From the NCBI RefSeq assembly GCF_009935865.1, contig NZ_QWEL01000013.1, positions 37,518-101,517 of the forward strand: a stretch of DNA of 64,000 nucleotides, read 5' to 3'. Numbering within the stretch: position 1 is the first letter of the stretch; every line of letters starts with the position of its first letter. The translations under genes were made by a program, and so were the position numbers. Below the pieces are notes generated by a model that ran no database searches, was not told the origin of the DNA, and saw only the letters and a program-made list of their open reading frames with translations. Shown here piece after piece: positions 11,101 to 21,056 of the stretch. The DNA comes from Odoribacter sp. Z80 (GTDB lineage: Bacteria; Bacteroidota; Bacteroidia; Bacteroidales; Marinifilaceae).

Positions 11101-14100
11101 TGTGCCGGCAAGGTGCTCCGGTTATGACCGCTACGGTAACGGGAGGTACTCCTTCTTATAAATTTGAATGGTATCAGGCCGGGAACGAAAGTTCGATTTT
11201 GTATACGAAACAAGGCGGACCAGCTGAGACGACCAATACTTATATTGCTTCGGGAAGTTATACGACAGATACGAAGATGGTGGTAAGGGTAACGGATGCT
11301 ACCGGACTGATCAGCCGCGATACCGTATTGATTAAAGTCAGAAATGATTTGACTGCACCTCAGATTGATGCCGGCGATCCGATGACGATTGCTTATAATA
11401 CGCAGACTTATTTGTTGGGTACGGTGATCAGCGGTAATCCGACGAGTTGGACCTGGGCTGATGCAGCTATGCTGGCTTCCGGTAAGAATACGGCTAATCC
11501 GTATACGGTGGCTTTGACAAGCGAGACGATTTATACTGCTTACGCTACGGATGCTAACCAATGTACCAGCGCGGCAGATCAGGTGACTGTCAGGGTGACG
11601 GATGACCATAATTATAAGTTGGCGGTGAAGATAGACCCTATTGCTTTGTTGTGCCGGGGAAGTGAAGTGACCATGAATGCAGTGGTAACCCCTCAGGACC
11701 GGGCTATCAGTGCGTGGAAGTGGGGAACCTCTTTAGCTGCTGCAGACGGTAGTTTTGATGCTGTTACAAATAAAAATCCTCTCTTTACTATCACGAATGT
11801 TACGGCTTCTTCTGCTGATATTATCGTGAAAGTGACTGATAATGCCAATGTTGCAGCAACCGATAAGATTACGGTAACTTTGCAGAATGCTATGGCTCCG
11901 GTTTTACAGATTACCGGCTTTAATACCAGCAGTGGTACAAATAATATTTGTTCCCTGGAAGACTTGAGAGTATCTTCAACGAACGGAGTTGCTTTAGGTA
12001 CTTGTACGTGGTATGTCGGAGGGGTTGAAAAACAAAAAGGAAATTCTGTTACTTATAAACCTTCAGCCAGTGCTGATGAATTCCAGAATATCAAAGTATC
12101 TGCATTGTCTTCTGCCGGATGTCCGGCTACCGGAGCTACGGAGGTCGGAATAATTGTACATCCGAAGCCGGTATTGGCATGGAGGGATGCTGGAATGGCT
12201 CAGGCTGCACCAGGAGATGTGGTAAAAGTGACGGCTTATCTGGATCCGGTGACTTCCGGACAATATACGTATACGTGGAATCATGCCGGCACCTCAAGTT
12301 CGGTTCATTTTACCGATGAAGGTACTACAGCGGGTAATTTAACGGAAGTAAGCAGTACTGCCGATGGAACGGCTGATGTTGCTACACAGCCTTATTATTT
12401 CAAAGTGAAAGTCAGGGATGGAAATGGTTGTGAGTCTTTGGAAATAGATTCTATTATTACGGTAGACGGTGCTGCTTTGTCAGTAAAATTGGAGGCCTTG
12501 AACGGTGGATTCTGTCAGGGAGGTGCTGCTATATTGCAGGCTGAAGTGACTGGAGTGGCCAATTCCAATGTGAATTTTGAATGGTATAAGGGAACAATCC
12601 GGATTAGTGGAGCAACGGGGCCGGAATTGGTTGTGGCAAATCCGAATACGACAGACCAGTATAAGGTGAAAGTATCTTTGAAAAGTGATGCGACCAGAAC
12701 CGGAGAATCTTCGTTTGTTACTTTGACGCAAAAATCAGGAATTGCTCCTGATATAGCAGGTGTGGATATGAGAATTCCGACCGGAACCAAAACAGCGTTG
12801 GTAGCTAATACCACTGCTGATATTCAATCCTGGAAATGGTATCCGGAAAATAAACTGGCTTCCGGAGAGAATACGTTGCCTTCTCCCTATACTACTTTGT
12901 TGTCGGCACAGACGATATATACCGTTTGCGGTGTGGATGGAAACGGTTGTATCGGAGTTGATGACGATGTTCAGGTAAATATGATGAACGGTTTGAATCC
13001 GGGAACTTTTGATCCGGAACTGTTTGTAAAAGTAATTCCTCCGAGAGATACCATTTGTGAAGGCAATGAATTGGATTTGCGTGCCGAGGTATGGTCTTCT
13101 ATTGGCGGTACTCCGACCTATAGTTGGAAACCTTCAACTCATCTGGGAGCGGATGTATCTTCTGCCAGTGTGAAATTTGGTCCGGTAAGTACATCGGGAG
13201 ATTATTCCTATACGGTATTGGTAAATGTAAACGGTATGGTGGCTGCAGGACGTGCTGATATTGTAGTTGTCCCGGGTGTTATTCCGAATCTGGTGGTGGA
13301 TGCCGGTTCGGGAGCACATTGTGCCGGAAATGATTTGGTTTTGACTGCCAATAATATCGGTAGTAGTGTGAATTTGACTTATACCTGGACGGTGAACGGA
13401 ACAGTGCAGTCTGTAACAGGCAATACCTATACCTGGCCGGCGACCGGTTTGACGGCAAATTACCATGTGAAGGTAACGGCAAAGAGTACGGACCACTGTA
13501 TTTCTACTACTTATGAAGATGACTTTACGATTGATCCGGCAGTAGAATTACAAAAACTGCAGGTTATCGATAGTTGCGGTCAGGTTATCCTGGTTGCAGA
13601 TGCGGGAGCGGGTGCTGCTTATAGCTGGACGATTAAATCCGGTTCTGTTCAGGCTTCTGCGAATAATGACACCTGTCGGGTGGTTTATCAGGGAATATTG
13701 AATGCAGCTTCGGCTTCTTATACGGTGAATGTTGAAGCTACTCCGCAAAATGGCGGATGTAAGGCTACTAAAGATGTGACAGGTAAGATTTACTTTAAGC
13801 CGCGTGCTGAGTTTGCAGCCTGGACTCCGGATGGAGAAACTACCGGTTTGCCTTATATGATGGTAGAGAAAAACGATAATGTAACCCTGAGTTTGAATCA
13901 GGCAAACTGGAACCTTACGTCTGCCATGGCGGCCGTAAATATCGACTGGACAGCGGAACATACATCAAGTCTGACTCCTTCTGCCAACCAGACTTCTTGT
14001 ACCGTTAATTCTATCCAGCAGGATGATTCAGTTTATATCAGGATTGCCAATAAAGAAGCTGAGACCTGTATGGTTTCCGATACGATGCCGCTTTACCTCT

Positions 14101-14984
14101 ATCCGGAAGCACCGAGCATCCGAATCGATACGGTGGACGGAAGCCTGGTAAATGCCGCTCTTTACCTGGATGGAGCTGATAAGTATACCATCTGGAGCCG
14201 GAAGTGGGATCCGTATTGCTTGACTACAAAGTTTACGGGTGATCAGGTATATAAAAAAGAGGCAACCGTTTCTGATCATATTTGGAGTGAGCCTGATATG
14301 AGCGATACTTTAAAATTTTATTATGCTACTTCTATCAAAACGATACAAGCCCGTGAATGGGAAAGTAAAGTTACAAGTGATACGGTTGGGTATTATTTAT
14401 TTGATTTAAATGTAAATAGCGGTTTAAGCTCCGATAATTATATGGCAATTTATTTTGATTTTGCTGCAATGGGATGCTCAACAATCAAGGATCTTGCTCA
14501 ACGATTAGGAGATGGTGGTACAACTTTAAGTTTCTACTTATATGATTATCCAACTCAGAGTACCAAGATGTTCAAATATCTTGCAACTCTCAACAAGTTA
14601 ATTCCGGATGATGGAACACAACTAACTGTTGATAACGGATATGTTATTATCAGACCTACGAATAAAACTAAGTTTATGCAATATGGTGTATTGTCGCAGA
14701 ATTCTTTTGAAATAAAACATACGAATACAACGACAACAAACTATAATTGGATTTATGCATTACTGCAAAAAACCGATAAATTAGATTTAACTTCTTTGTG
14801 TAAAACTGATTTTGCTAAGGTTATGAAATTATACCGATGGGATTTTGCAAAGCAAAAAACAGTGATAATAACTAATATATCTGGAGGAACATCTATTATA
14901 GGTGCTAATAAATCTCCGTTTATCCCTCTGGAAGTATTTTCAACGGATTTACTTCCAGCTGAAAATTCATTAATTTGGAAATAA
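8166..14984 (+). CDS. Giant Ig-like/PKD-like repeat protein (2,272 aa)
   Basis: Starts MQRRLIILIFF with a signal peptide ending near FGQ (residue 21). Residues ~25-240 form an N-terminal domain with YLGALDIYLDFN and LYVGKFRWRLKAG segments, similar by eye to the start of the preceding protein. At least eleven Ig-like units follow, each opening with a C-x-G type motif followed by L-x-[AV] (near residues 255, 352, 534, 708, 798, 978, 1161, 1260, 1448, 1629, 1717) and usually carrying a YxW core. The C-terminal ~230 residues are a different, unrecognised domain with no Cys-Ig motif, no CHU_C and no Por-secretion tail. The first ~230 and last ~230 codons are AT-rich compared with the repeats. It lies 5 bases upstream of the next gene, so co-translation is likely. 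Surface adhesin role is inferred; no enzyme motif is seen. Confidence 0.85.
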   Translation: MQRRLIILIFFTICYFLGFGQNLGISDCDFSNNFASHVAAAQEGDNYVEINFSDVSVKKETDGYFYLYFTINLKALGTWYTESGSKVSARNKYLGALDIYLDFNQEVFGNVVAEISPIECLDYNYNEDDDLTWRDAYVSGNETVIAKPLPNLIIGVLGYSDTGDGGSFALSTSEYLYVGKFRWRLKAGVTGGKTGVKLRIPTISGYEGDGTYPSKAYDYKTQVPFGICQTGPSLDIEFGEGGAAPVINSITGDLAACEGASATYTADVEDGVTLNWVVKQGTMNVTSTVVDGTMTPNGKSVSFKWKDHTAGTYSICATATKGDKTSDEKCESVTVNAAPALAVTSTPDVSGGVCTGDNITLNATAGLTNYKWYLNGTLINGATTRSYTPTLPVVSSVTSVTYKVEAQSATACPASGELNLSIHPQPLADATVKVGNSSVASTDNRYYLGDNINLTAKNVDASKYDYSWENASGTILATGPTYNIYGATEANYRLVLKVRSKTSPYCTATKEVNLTQNTSCVPALALSGSDNNRICLPNGICRLTAELTNACSTTVTDYVWYRNGVKLDSIVVSKGEKKNIFNAVEDGDYTVKVYTYRGMLTKSVTISRRNQAAATITMPDTYLVTSGGSTLLTPNPSAPISSWSWESEPAGMIATGATSQYPTTASLSAPVKFYVYAQDQYTCWLMDSTWVRISNDALNVKIKPENPIVCQGGSVTLKAEVSGGDGAYTYSWSSDEYGSSTSASCFFQDDALFATGSTRLVNKILTVTDGAGHTGVAKTVVQIVTTPNPNLGISGGGAVCEGNVLTVTGGNAAALTGGYVWYIRDNTTGAIYTRMASAAKDTIKLGTRGDYYVWVSGKTAACASDTTGKGVAVKVNGFDLAFTTHPSNYKLGATIEAGVTASNGAQPYTFNWTSPAEGVALSGNTINPNNFKLVGASAPEYTFRVTATDANGCSKTIEEKVENTISGGLKVTVPDEVNLCRQGAPVMTATVTGGTPSYKFEWYQAGNESSILYTKQGGPAETTNTYIASGSYTTDTKMVVRVTDATGLISRDTVLIKVRNDLTAPQIDAGDPMTIAYNTQTYLLGTVISGNPTSWTWADAAMLASGKNTANPYTVALTSETIYTAYATDANQCTSAADQVTVRVTDDHNYKLAVKIDPIALLCRGSEVTMNAVVTPQDRAISAWKWGTSLAAADGSFDAVTNKNPLFTITNVTASSADIIVKVTDNANVAATDKITVTLQNAMAPVLQITGFNTSSGTNNICSLEDLRVSSTNGVALGTCTWYVGGVEKQKGNSVTYKPSASADEFQNIKVSALSSAGCPATGATEVGIIVHPKPVLAWRDAGMAQAAPGDVVKVTAYLDPVTSGQYTYTWNHAGTSSSVHFTDEGTTAGNLTEVSSTADGTADVATQPYYFKVKVRDGNGCESLEIDSIITVDGAALSVKLEALNGGFCQGGAAILQAEVTGVANSNVNFEWYKGTIRISGATGPELVVANPNTTDQYKVKVSLKSDATRTGESSFVTLTQKSGIAPDIAGVDMRIPTGTKTALVANTTADIQSWKWYPENKLASGENTLPSPYTTLLSAQTIYTVCGVDGNGCIGVDDDVQVNMMNGLNPGTFDPELFVKVIPPRDTICEGNELDLRAEVWSSIGGTPTYSWKPSTHLGADVSSASVKFGPVSTSGDYSYTVLVNVNGMVAAGRADIVVVPGVIPNLVVDAGSGAHCAGNDLVLTANNIGSSVNLTYTWTVNGTVQSVTGNTYTWPATGLTANYHVKVTAKSTDHCISTTYEDDFTIDPAVELQKLQVIDSCGQVILVADAGAGAAYSWTIKSGSVQASANNDTCRVVYQGILNAASASYTVNVEATPQNGGCKATKDVTGKIYFKPRAEFAAWTPDGETTGLPYMMVEKNDNVTLSLNQANWNLTSAMAAVNIDWTAEHTSSLTPSANQTSCTVNSIQQDDSVYIRIANKEAETCMVSDTMPLYLYPEAPSIRIDTVDGSLVNAALYLDGADKYTIWSRKWDPYCLTTKFTGDQVYKKEATVSDHIWSEPDMSDTLKFYYATSIKTIQAREWESKVTSDTVGYYLFDLNVNSGLSSDNYMAIYFDFAAMGCSTIKDLAQRLGDGGTTLSFYLYDYPTQSTKMFKYLATLNKLIPDDGTQLTVDNGYVIIRPTNKTKFMQYGVLSQNSFEIKHTNTTTTNYNWIYALLQKTDKLDLTSLCKTDFAKVMKLYRWDFAKQKTVIITNISGGTSIIGANKSPFIPLEVFSTDLLPAENSLIWK

Positions 14985-14989
14985 GGATT

Positions 14990-17900
14990 ATGAAACGATT
15001 ACTTGTTGTAGTTTTATTTATTATTGGTATTCAGTTGAATATTTTCGGGCAAGGATGTCCTTCTGCTTTGATAGTGATGCAGGGGTTACCATGCCAAATA
15101 ACAGATCCATCCCATATCACTTGGTCTATTGTAAAACAGGGAGGAACTGCGACAGAGACTTCGACTACTGACTGGGTGTTAGACGAGGATATGATATCAA
15201 TAAATCCTCAGGAGTTACATGCACAATCTCCATTTAATAAAGACGGAGAATCTGTGACTATCTCTGTCACCATTAAATCGACAAGCGATTGTGCTGCAGA
15301 CTATTCGGGAAGTGTGACTATAGCTTATGATATGAGTGGGTGTTTATATAATGATGGTGTGGGTGTATTCTTGAATATAACTTTAACACCTCCTGCTGCT
15401 CCTGATCCGGAGATTACTGCACCAAATCTTTGTAAAGGAGCATCGGGGAATATCACCATTACGAATGTAACCGATTTTTCAAAATATACTTTAACGGTTA
15501 ATCCTTCTGCAGGAATTACGTTGGGAACGTTGGGGGCAACAACTTCTATTCAGGTGGCCAATACGGCTGCTGCCGGTGCTCATACTTTGACACTGACTGC
15601 GAAAGACGGAAGTGCCGGTCCCTGGACGAAACAATTTACGGTGAATGCAGGTCCGACGCTGGCTATCACGCCGAGTTTGTCTAATGCCGGCAAGGGGTAT
15701 ATTTGCTCCGGAGGTTCTAATAATTCTTCCGTAACCTTGACCGCTACGAATATAGCCAATTATAATTATCAGTGGAGTGGTGCCGGGACGGGAACGGCTG
15801 CTACTTTGAATGCGACAGCAGCCGGTAATTATACGGTGAAGGTGACTCCGAAAAATGCCGGCGCAGGATGTCCTGCAGAGGCTACTATTACAGTGGAAAA
15901 ATTGACAGCTCCGAGTGCTCCTGTTATTGCTACTCCTGCTAAAACAGATGTTTGCCGGAAAGATGGCGGAAAGACTACTTTAACTGTGAATAATGCGAAT
16001 AACAGTTATACCTATAACTGGTCACCGTCAGGAACAGGGAAATCCTTAGATGTCGCTCATAGCGGAGTACCGACAAGCGGACAGAATTATACGGTAACGG
16101 CTAATGACGGAAAATGTAAATCCAATGCTTCCACAGCTGTGAAGTTGACGGGACATGAAGTGAGTGTACAGGCCAAGATTAATGGTGCCGGAAGTACAGC
16201 TACTGTTCCTTATAATGCTTCGGCTACATTGACAGGTACGGTGACGTTTACTCCGACTTCGGGATCTACGGGTGCTACCTATACATGGTCCGGAGGAGGA
16301 GGCATAGCGACTTCGGGAACGGATGCGAGCGATAAAACGAAGGCGACTACTAATCCTTTGACAACAGGAGGTACTTATACGTTGAAGGTAGTTGATGCTT
16401 ATCAGTGTGAAGCCAGCGGAAATGTAGTGTATACGATGCAAGGCGGACCTTTGAGTGTGACCCTGACCGATTTGTATGTGTGTGCCGGTGTTAAACAACA
16501 ATTAAGTTGTAATCTTTCCGGTGGTTCAGGTAGTGCGACTCCAACTTATAAGTGGAGTTCTTCCGATGGACTGACTTTTGACAATGCGAATTCGGCAACA
16601 CCTAAGATAACGACGACTACTCCGGGTACTTATCATGTGAAAGTAGAGGTGGAGAAGCTACCTCAGAAGGCAACCTCGAATGAGGCTACCATAACCATCG
16701 GAGACCAACCTGAATTGGGAACAGCAACGGTTTATAAGAATGGTACAGCGTTGGGAAGTAGTGATGTGATCTTGCCGGGAAGTGTGGTGGATATTCAGAT
16801 TCAAGGTATTCATTTGCCTAACGGTACCAAGTATGCCTGGACGGATGCAAGCCATATTGTTGATAGCGAGGGAGCTGACCATTTGTCGGTTACCACCAAA
16901 GCATTGACAAAGGGAAATCCTTGTGTTAAATTGGTTGTGACGAATGCTGATAACAAATGTCCCGATGAACAACAGGTTTGCCTGAATGTCAACGGTACTG
17001 AATTTACTTTGGCCGTACAGGGAAATGCATCGGTTTGTGAAGGTTCAACCACAACACTGACTGCTCAGACTAACGGTGGGGTGAAGCCGATTAAATCTTA
17101 TACCTGGAATTGCGGTGCTGGATTGGAATATACTTTGTCGGCTGATAAAGCATCGTTGACGGTGAAAGCGAATACTCCGGTTGGAACCTATAATGGTTCT
17201 GTGGAAGTGGAAGATAGTAAAGGAAATACAGCGACACAGAACTTTACGGTAAAAGTGAAACCGATGCCGGTATTTACTGCTGTGCCTGTCAGTCCTCAGA
17301 CGGTGAAAGCAGGAAATAAAGTGATGCTGACAGCTTCCGCCAATCCGGCTACGACAGAGTTGAAATGGGCTGGTACTCCTGCTGATGCTCAGGTAGGAAC
17401 GGCAGGAACGGCTTCAATTAATGCCGGAACTTTTAATGCAGCAGGTGGCGCTTATCCTTATACAATTACTGCAACTCTTGACGGATGTTCCATCGATTCT
17501 ACCATTTTGGTGAATGTCGTTGAAAAAACGGCTGATATTGTGATTGCTGCAAATAATGCCACCATCTGTGAAGGTGATATGACGAATAATAAATTGAGTG
17601 CGAGTGCGACTGGTGGTTCGGGTACGTTAAGTTATAACTGGACTGTGATAAGCGGAGATTTGCAGTTGAGTACAACTTTCGGTAATCTGGTGTCTGTTAC
17701 GGGCGGTTCTGTCGGTTCTCATACCGTCAGGGTAACTGTTACGGACGGCGGTGCTGATCCTGCGCCTTCTCAATATAAAGATATTACGGTTAACATTTCC
17801 CGTAAACCGGTTATTAATTCTATAGTAGTAAATAATCTTACGAAAGGAACTACGAATGTCACTACGGCTGATTATGGGGATTTATTGGAATTGGTAGGTA

Positions 17901-20900
17901 CGGTTGATCCGAATACAGCAACTTGCACTTGGTCGGAGACAGGATCTGATTTGCAGTCTGCGAACGGTAGTACAGTAAATACCAAACCTGTATCTGGAAT
18001 GAATACCTTTACGCTGACTGCAAGGTCTGGTGATGGTTGTACAGCTACCCAATCAGTTACCGTTACTGTGAAGAAACCTGACACCGGTGGTTTGTTGGAA
18101 TTGTCTTTGGAAAGGAAATGTGCCGATTCCGGAGAAGATATGCTTTTGACCATGACTCCCTCAGGAGGTACGACATATAGCTTTACCCTCCGGAATAACA
18201 AAGGACTTGCGCTGGATTTTGACGGAGCAGGCCCATGGACCCATCCGATATCTTTAGGAGATCAGGATACTTATTTTGTATCTGACTTTAAAGCTTTTAA
18301 AAATGGATTGCAGGTTAATCCGAGTCAGGTTATTCCGATGGAGATAGAAGCGTTGTTCCATTCTACTCCGGTGATTACCATTGCAGAGGGGAATGTGGTA
18401 TCTGTTTGCGAAGGAGATGAGCTTTCTTTAAAGGCAAGCAGTCAGTTGGCTAATACGGTTTATGAGTGGGATAATGATGTACAGAACGGTCAGCCTTTCT
18501 TCCCGACAGCTTCCGGCGTTTATACGGTTACGGCAACAAGTGAGCAGGGATGTAAGTCTACTTCTACCGTAAATGTAACCATGGTACCGAAACCGACCGT
18601 GACCATTACGGCTTCTGATGATGATATTTGCCTTGGAGAATCGGTTACTCTGACTGCAGGTGGTGCTGCTGAATATCTTTGGAATAACGATGAGACGGGT
18701 GAAACTATTACAGTGCAGCCGAATGTGGGAGGTACGGTTACTTATATTGTAACGGGTACGGAGGCAGTGAACGGGTGTTCGCAGGAAGCTCCGGTTACCA
18801 TTAATGTGAATGAGCCTCCGATGATTGTTTCTACCGGTCGGGTGGAACGTAGTATTGCTATTGGCAAGGGAGTTGTCTTTTCAGTGAAATCTACCGGTAA
18901 AAATTTGAAATATCAGTGGAAACGCTGGGATGGAGCTGCTTGGTTCGGTTTGACGGATGACAATAGTTCCATGCCGACGATTGCAGGATCCCAGACTGAT
19001 TCTTTGAGATTGGGAGATGTTCCGCAGAGTTGGGATGGAGCCCAGTTCCAATGTGTTGTGACGAATGATTGCGGTACGGCAGATACTACATTCTTGTTGC
19101 ATGTGAAAGAATGTTTTGAAATTCTGGATATAGAATGGGATATGTGTGAAGGTATCCGTCCGGAAGTTGACCCTGACGTTCAGGTAGATGGTTGGTATTG
19201 TCCGGGTTCCCGGATTGGTATCTGTGCCCGTCTGGTGCTGGATGAAGATGTCGAGGTTGATGTGGATATGCGGGATGCAGTCTTTAAATGGACCGTTGAC
19301 GGTTTGCGTACGGATGATGGTCGTTGGGGTGAAATGGTATTTATTTCTGATTCCAGCAAATTGAGTTGGATTCCGCCGATGATGTGGCAGGATAATATTA
19401 CCGTTGGATTATGTGCCTATATTGATGGTGCCTGTGATACCCTTTGCAAGAGCTATCTGCGTTTGAAAGCAACTCCGTTTGCTGATTTGGCCTGGAAGCT
19501 GAGGACTTCTGTTGATGAGCCGAGAATGTTCTGTCCGGGAGATACCGTTACTTGCTGGATTGATGACCCGAACCAGACAGCCGGTTTGAATCCGACTTAC
19601 AAATGGTATAATGATATTTTTGATTTGTCAGAAGAGGAGTGTCCTAATAATAAAGTGGTTAGTTTGGAGAATGATAATGTTGTGATGGTGATGGGACAAC
19701 AAGATACGTGGGTGAAAGTGATTATGACTCCTTCGCCTGAAATTTGTACCCGTGAACCTCAGTATCTGGACACTGCTTTCTTAAGAGTGAAACAGATTGT
19801 TGAACCTAAGTTTTCTATTTGGTGTGAGGATACGCTGGCTTGTCTGAACGATGAGATTTATCTGGAAGCCCAATGGGAAAATGCCGGTGAAAATCCGACT
19901 TTCGAGTGGACCCGCAGTATTGGTTATCCTTACTGGAATTTGGGATATGCTTATAATGCCAAAACAATATTGGATAATGATGATATGTGGATTAAATGTA
20001 TTCTGAAACCTTCCGATGAAGTTTGTTTTAATCAGGATACTGTCTTTGCCGATGCTGTGCAGATTAAGGCGATCAAAGATCCCAAGGTGTATATTTTTGC
20101 CGATTTGGATGGTAAGGTTGAAGGAGATGAGATTGTCGTAGAATCTGATATTACTCAAATGCCGGTGTTGAATCCGACTTATATCTGGTATGTGAATGAC
20201 TTGATTGCTCCGGAAACTTCTGAAGAGTTGATATCTTCTTCCTTCCATCAGGGGGATAAGGTACAATTGGGTGTCAGAGGCGAACGGTTGTGTCAGAATC
20301 AGGTATTGTCTAATATTCTGTCTATTGACTTTGACGGTTCCAGCCGGGATACATTGGTTGTCATTTATCGCGGCGAACGAATCAGAGACCTGAATATGTT
20401 TAAACCGGGAGATGAAGCTTGTGAGTTCTTTATCGCAGAAAACGGTTATACCGGAAGTGCGAAAGTATTCATGGGAATTGACGGTATTTTCAATTATGTA
20501 CCTGACCCGGATTTCACTGGTAAGGAAAAAGTCACCTATAAGGTGGTGAACCGGTATACCGGAAATGTCCAGATCGGTTACATTTATATTCAGGTGAAAG
20601 ATAAAGACCGCTTCTTTATACCGAATATTATCACTCCGAATAACGATGGTTTGAATGATACTTGGAAACTGGACTTCTTAGCTGATTATCCGGAACATCA
20701 GATTACGGTTTATAACCGGAATGGTAAAATTGTTTTCCGGGCCACGAATTATCAGAACGACTGGGATGGAACCGGTAAGGGAAATAGCGGATATGTGGCT
20801 TACTTTAATTTAGCGAATGGTATTTACACTTATGTCATAGAGTTGGGTAATAAGGAAATATTGAAGGGTTGGTTGGAAATCAGAAGAGATATGAACAGAG

Positions 20901-20917
20901 GTAAATATTCCAGATAA
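14990..20917 (+). CDS. Giant SprB-like adhesin with T9SS type B (CHU_C) sorting domain
   Basis: The start is taken as ATG at 14990 (MKRLLVVVLFIIGIQ), 5 bases after the previous stop; an upstream in-frame TTG at 14975 would only add five residues before a good signal peptide. 1,975 residues. About nine Ig-like units start with motifs such as SVCEGSTTTLTA, TICEGDM and DICLGESVTLTAGG. Residues ~1480-1820 hold three longer units marked by NPT[YF]xW at about residues 1534, 1635 and 1728. A cadherin-like unit (FNYVPDPDFTGKEKVTY) precedes the final ~90 residues, which contain FIPNIITPNNDGLNDTW, YNRNG and WDGTGKGN, the signature of the gliding-motility/CHU_C domain used as a type B T9SS signal. Export by T9SS and help from a PorP/SprF protein, as for SprB in Flavobacterium johnsoniae, is expected from the family; the neighbouring gene fits. 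Confidence 0.9.
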   Translation: MKRLLVVVLFIIGIQLNIFGQGCPSALIVMQGLPCQITDPSHITWSIVKQGGTATETSTTDWVLDEDMISINPQELHAQSPFNKDGESVTISVTIKSTSDCAADYSGSVTIAYDMSGCLYNDGVGVFLNITLTPPAAPDPEITAPNLCKGASGNITITNVTDFSKYTLTVNPSAGITLGTLGATTSIQVANTAAAGAHTLTLTAKDGSAGPWTKQFTVNAGPTLAITPSLSNAGKGYICSGGSNNSSVTLTATNIANYNYQWSGAGTGTAATLNATAAGNYTVKVTPKNAGAGCPAEATITVEKLTAPSAPVIATPAKTDVCRKDGGKTTLTVNNANNSYTYNWSPSGTGKSLDVAHSGVPTSGQNYTVTANDGKCKSNASTAVKLTGHEVSVQAKINGAGSTATVPYNASATLTGTVTFTPTSGSTGATYTWSGGGGIATSGTDASDKTKATTNPLTTGGTYTLKVVDAYQCEASGNVVYTMQGGPLSVTLTDLYVCAGVKQQLSCNLSGGSGSATPTYKWSSSDGLTFDNANSATPKITTTTPGTYHVKVEVEKLPQKATSNEATITIGDQPELGTATVYKNGTALGSSDVILPGSVVDIQIQGIHLPNGTKYAWTDASHIVDSEGADHLSVTTKALTKGNPCVKLVVTNADNKCPDEQQVCLNVNGTEFTLAVQGNASVCEGSTTTLTAQTNGGVKPIKSYTWNCGAGLEYTLSADKASLTVKANTPVGTYNGSVEVEDSKGNTATQNFTVKVKPMPVFTAVPVSPQTVKAGNKVMLTASANPATTELKWAGTPADAQVGTAGTASINAGTFNAAGGAYPYTITATLDGCSIDSTILVNVVEKTADIVIAANNATICEGDMTNNKLSASATGGSGTLSYNWTVISGDLQLSTTFGNLVSVTGGSVGSHTVRVTVTDGGADPAPSQYKDITVNISRKPVINSIVVNNLTKGTTNVTTADYGDLLELVGTVDPNTATCTWSETGSDLQSANGSTVNTKPVSGMNTFTLTARSGDGCTATQSVTVTVKKPDTGGLLELSLERKCADSGEDMLLTMTPSGGTTYSFTLRNNKGLALDFDGAGPWTHPISLGDQDTYFVSDFKAFKNGLQVNPSQVIPMEIEALFHSTPVITIAEGNVVSVCEGDELSLKASSQLANTVYEWDNDVQNGQPFFPTASGVYTVTATSEQGCKSTSTVNVTMVPKPTVTITASDDDICLGESVTLTAGGAAEYLWNNDETGETITVQPNVGGTVTYIVTGTEAVNGCSQEAPVTINVNEPPMIVSTGRVERSIAIGKGVVFSVKSTGKNLKYQWKRWDGAAWFGLTDDNSSMPTIAGSQTDSLRLGDVPQSWDGAQFQCVVTNDCGTADTTFLLHVKECFEILDIEWDMCEGIRPEVDPDVQVDGWYCPGSRIGICARLVLDEDVEVDVDMRDAVFKWTVDGLRTDDGRWGEMVFISDSSKLSWIPPMMWQDNITVGLCAYIDGACDTLCKSYLRLKATPFADLAWKLRTSVDEPRMFCPGDTVTCWIDDPNQTAGLNPTYKWYNDIFDLSEEECPNNKVVSLENDNVVMVMGQQDTWVKVIMTPSPEICTREPQYLDTAFLRVKQIVEPKFSIWCEDTLACLNDEIYLEAQWENAGENPTFEWTRSIGYPYWNLGYAYNAKTILDNDDMWIKCILKPSDEVCFNQDTVFADAVQIKAIKDPKVYIFADLDGKVEGDEIVVESDITQMPVLNPTYIWYVNDLIAPETSEELISSSFHQGDKVQLGVRGERLCQNQVLSNILSIDFDGSSRDTLVVIYRGERIRDLNMFKPGDEACEFFIAENGYTGSAKVFMGIDGIFNYVPDPDFTGKEKVTYKVVNRYTGNVQIGYIYIQVKDKDRFFIPNIITPNNDGLNDTWKLDFLADYPEHQITVYNRNGKIVFRATNYQNDWDGTGKGNSGYVAYFNLANGIYTYVIELGNKEILKGWLEIRRDMNRGKYSR

Positions 20918-20947
20918 AAGTGTTTTTTGAAAATTTTTATTAGGGAA

Positions 20948-20987
20948 ATCTCCTTCCGGCCTTGTAAAAGGCCGGGGAGATCTTTCT
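20948..20987 (+). terminator. Strong rho-independent terminator after the giant-adhesin genes
   Basis: An 8-bp perfect stem CCGGCCTT/AAGGCCGG (20956-20963 with 20968-20975) closed by GTAA is extended by ATCTCC/GGAGAT (20948-20953 with 20976-20981) across a TT bulge and is followed by a short pyrimidine/T-rich tail. It ends the adhesin transcript before the PorP-family gene. Confidence 0.8.
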
Positions 20988-21056
20988 CCGTATATGGGAG
21001 TTAGTGGGGAAGATGAAGAAAGTATGCAGAAAACAGTCAGTATAATATAAGTAAAT

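Noticed and set aside
10419..11609. 396-codon open frame on the minus strand inside the third giant gene
   Set aside because: Antisense to a clear repeat protein, low-complexity Ser/Arg/Ile-rich translation, no motif or signal; it mirrors the codon bias of the plus strand.
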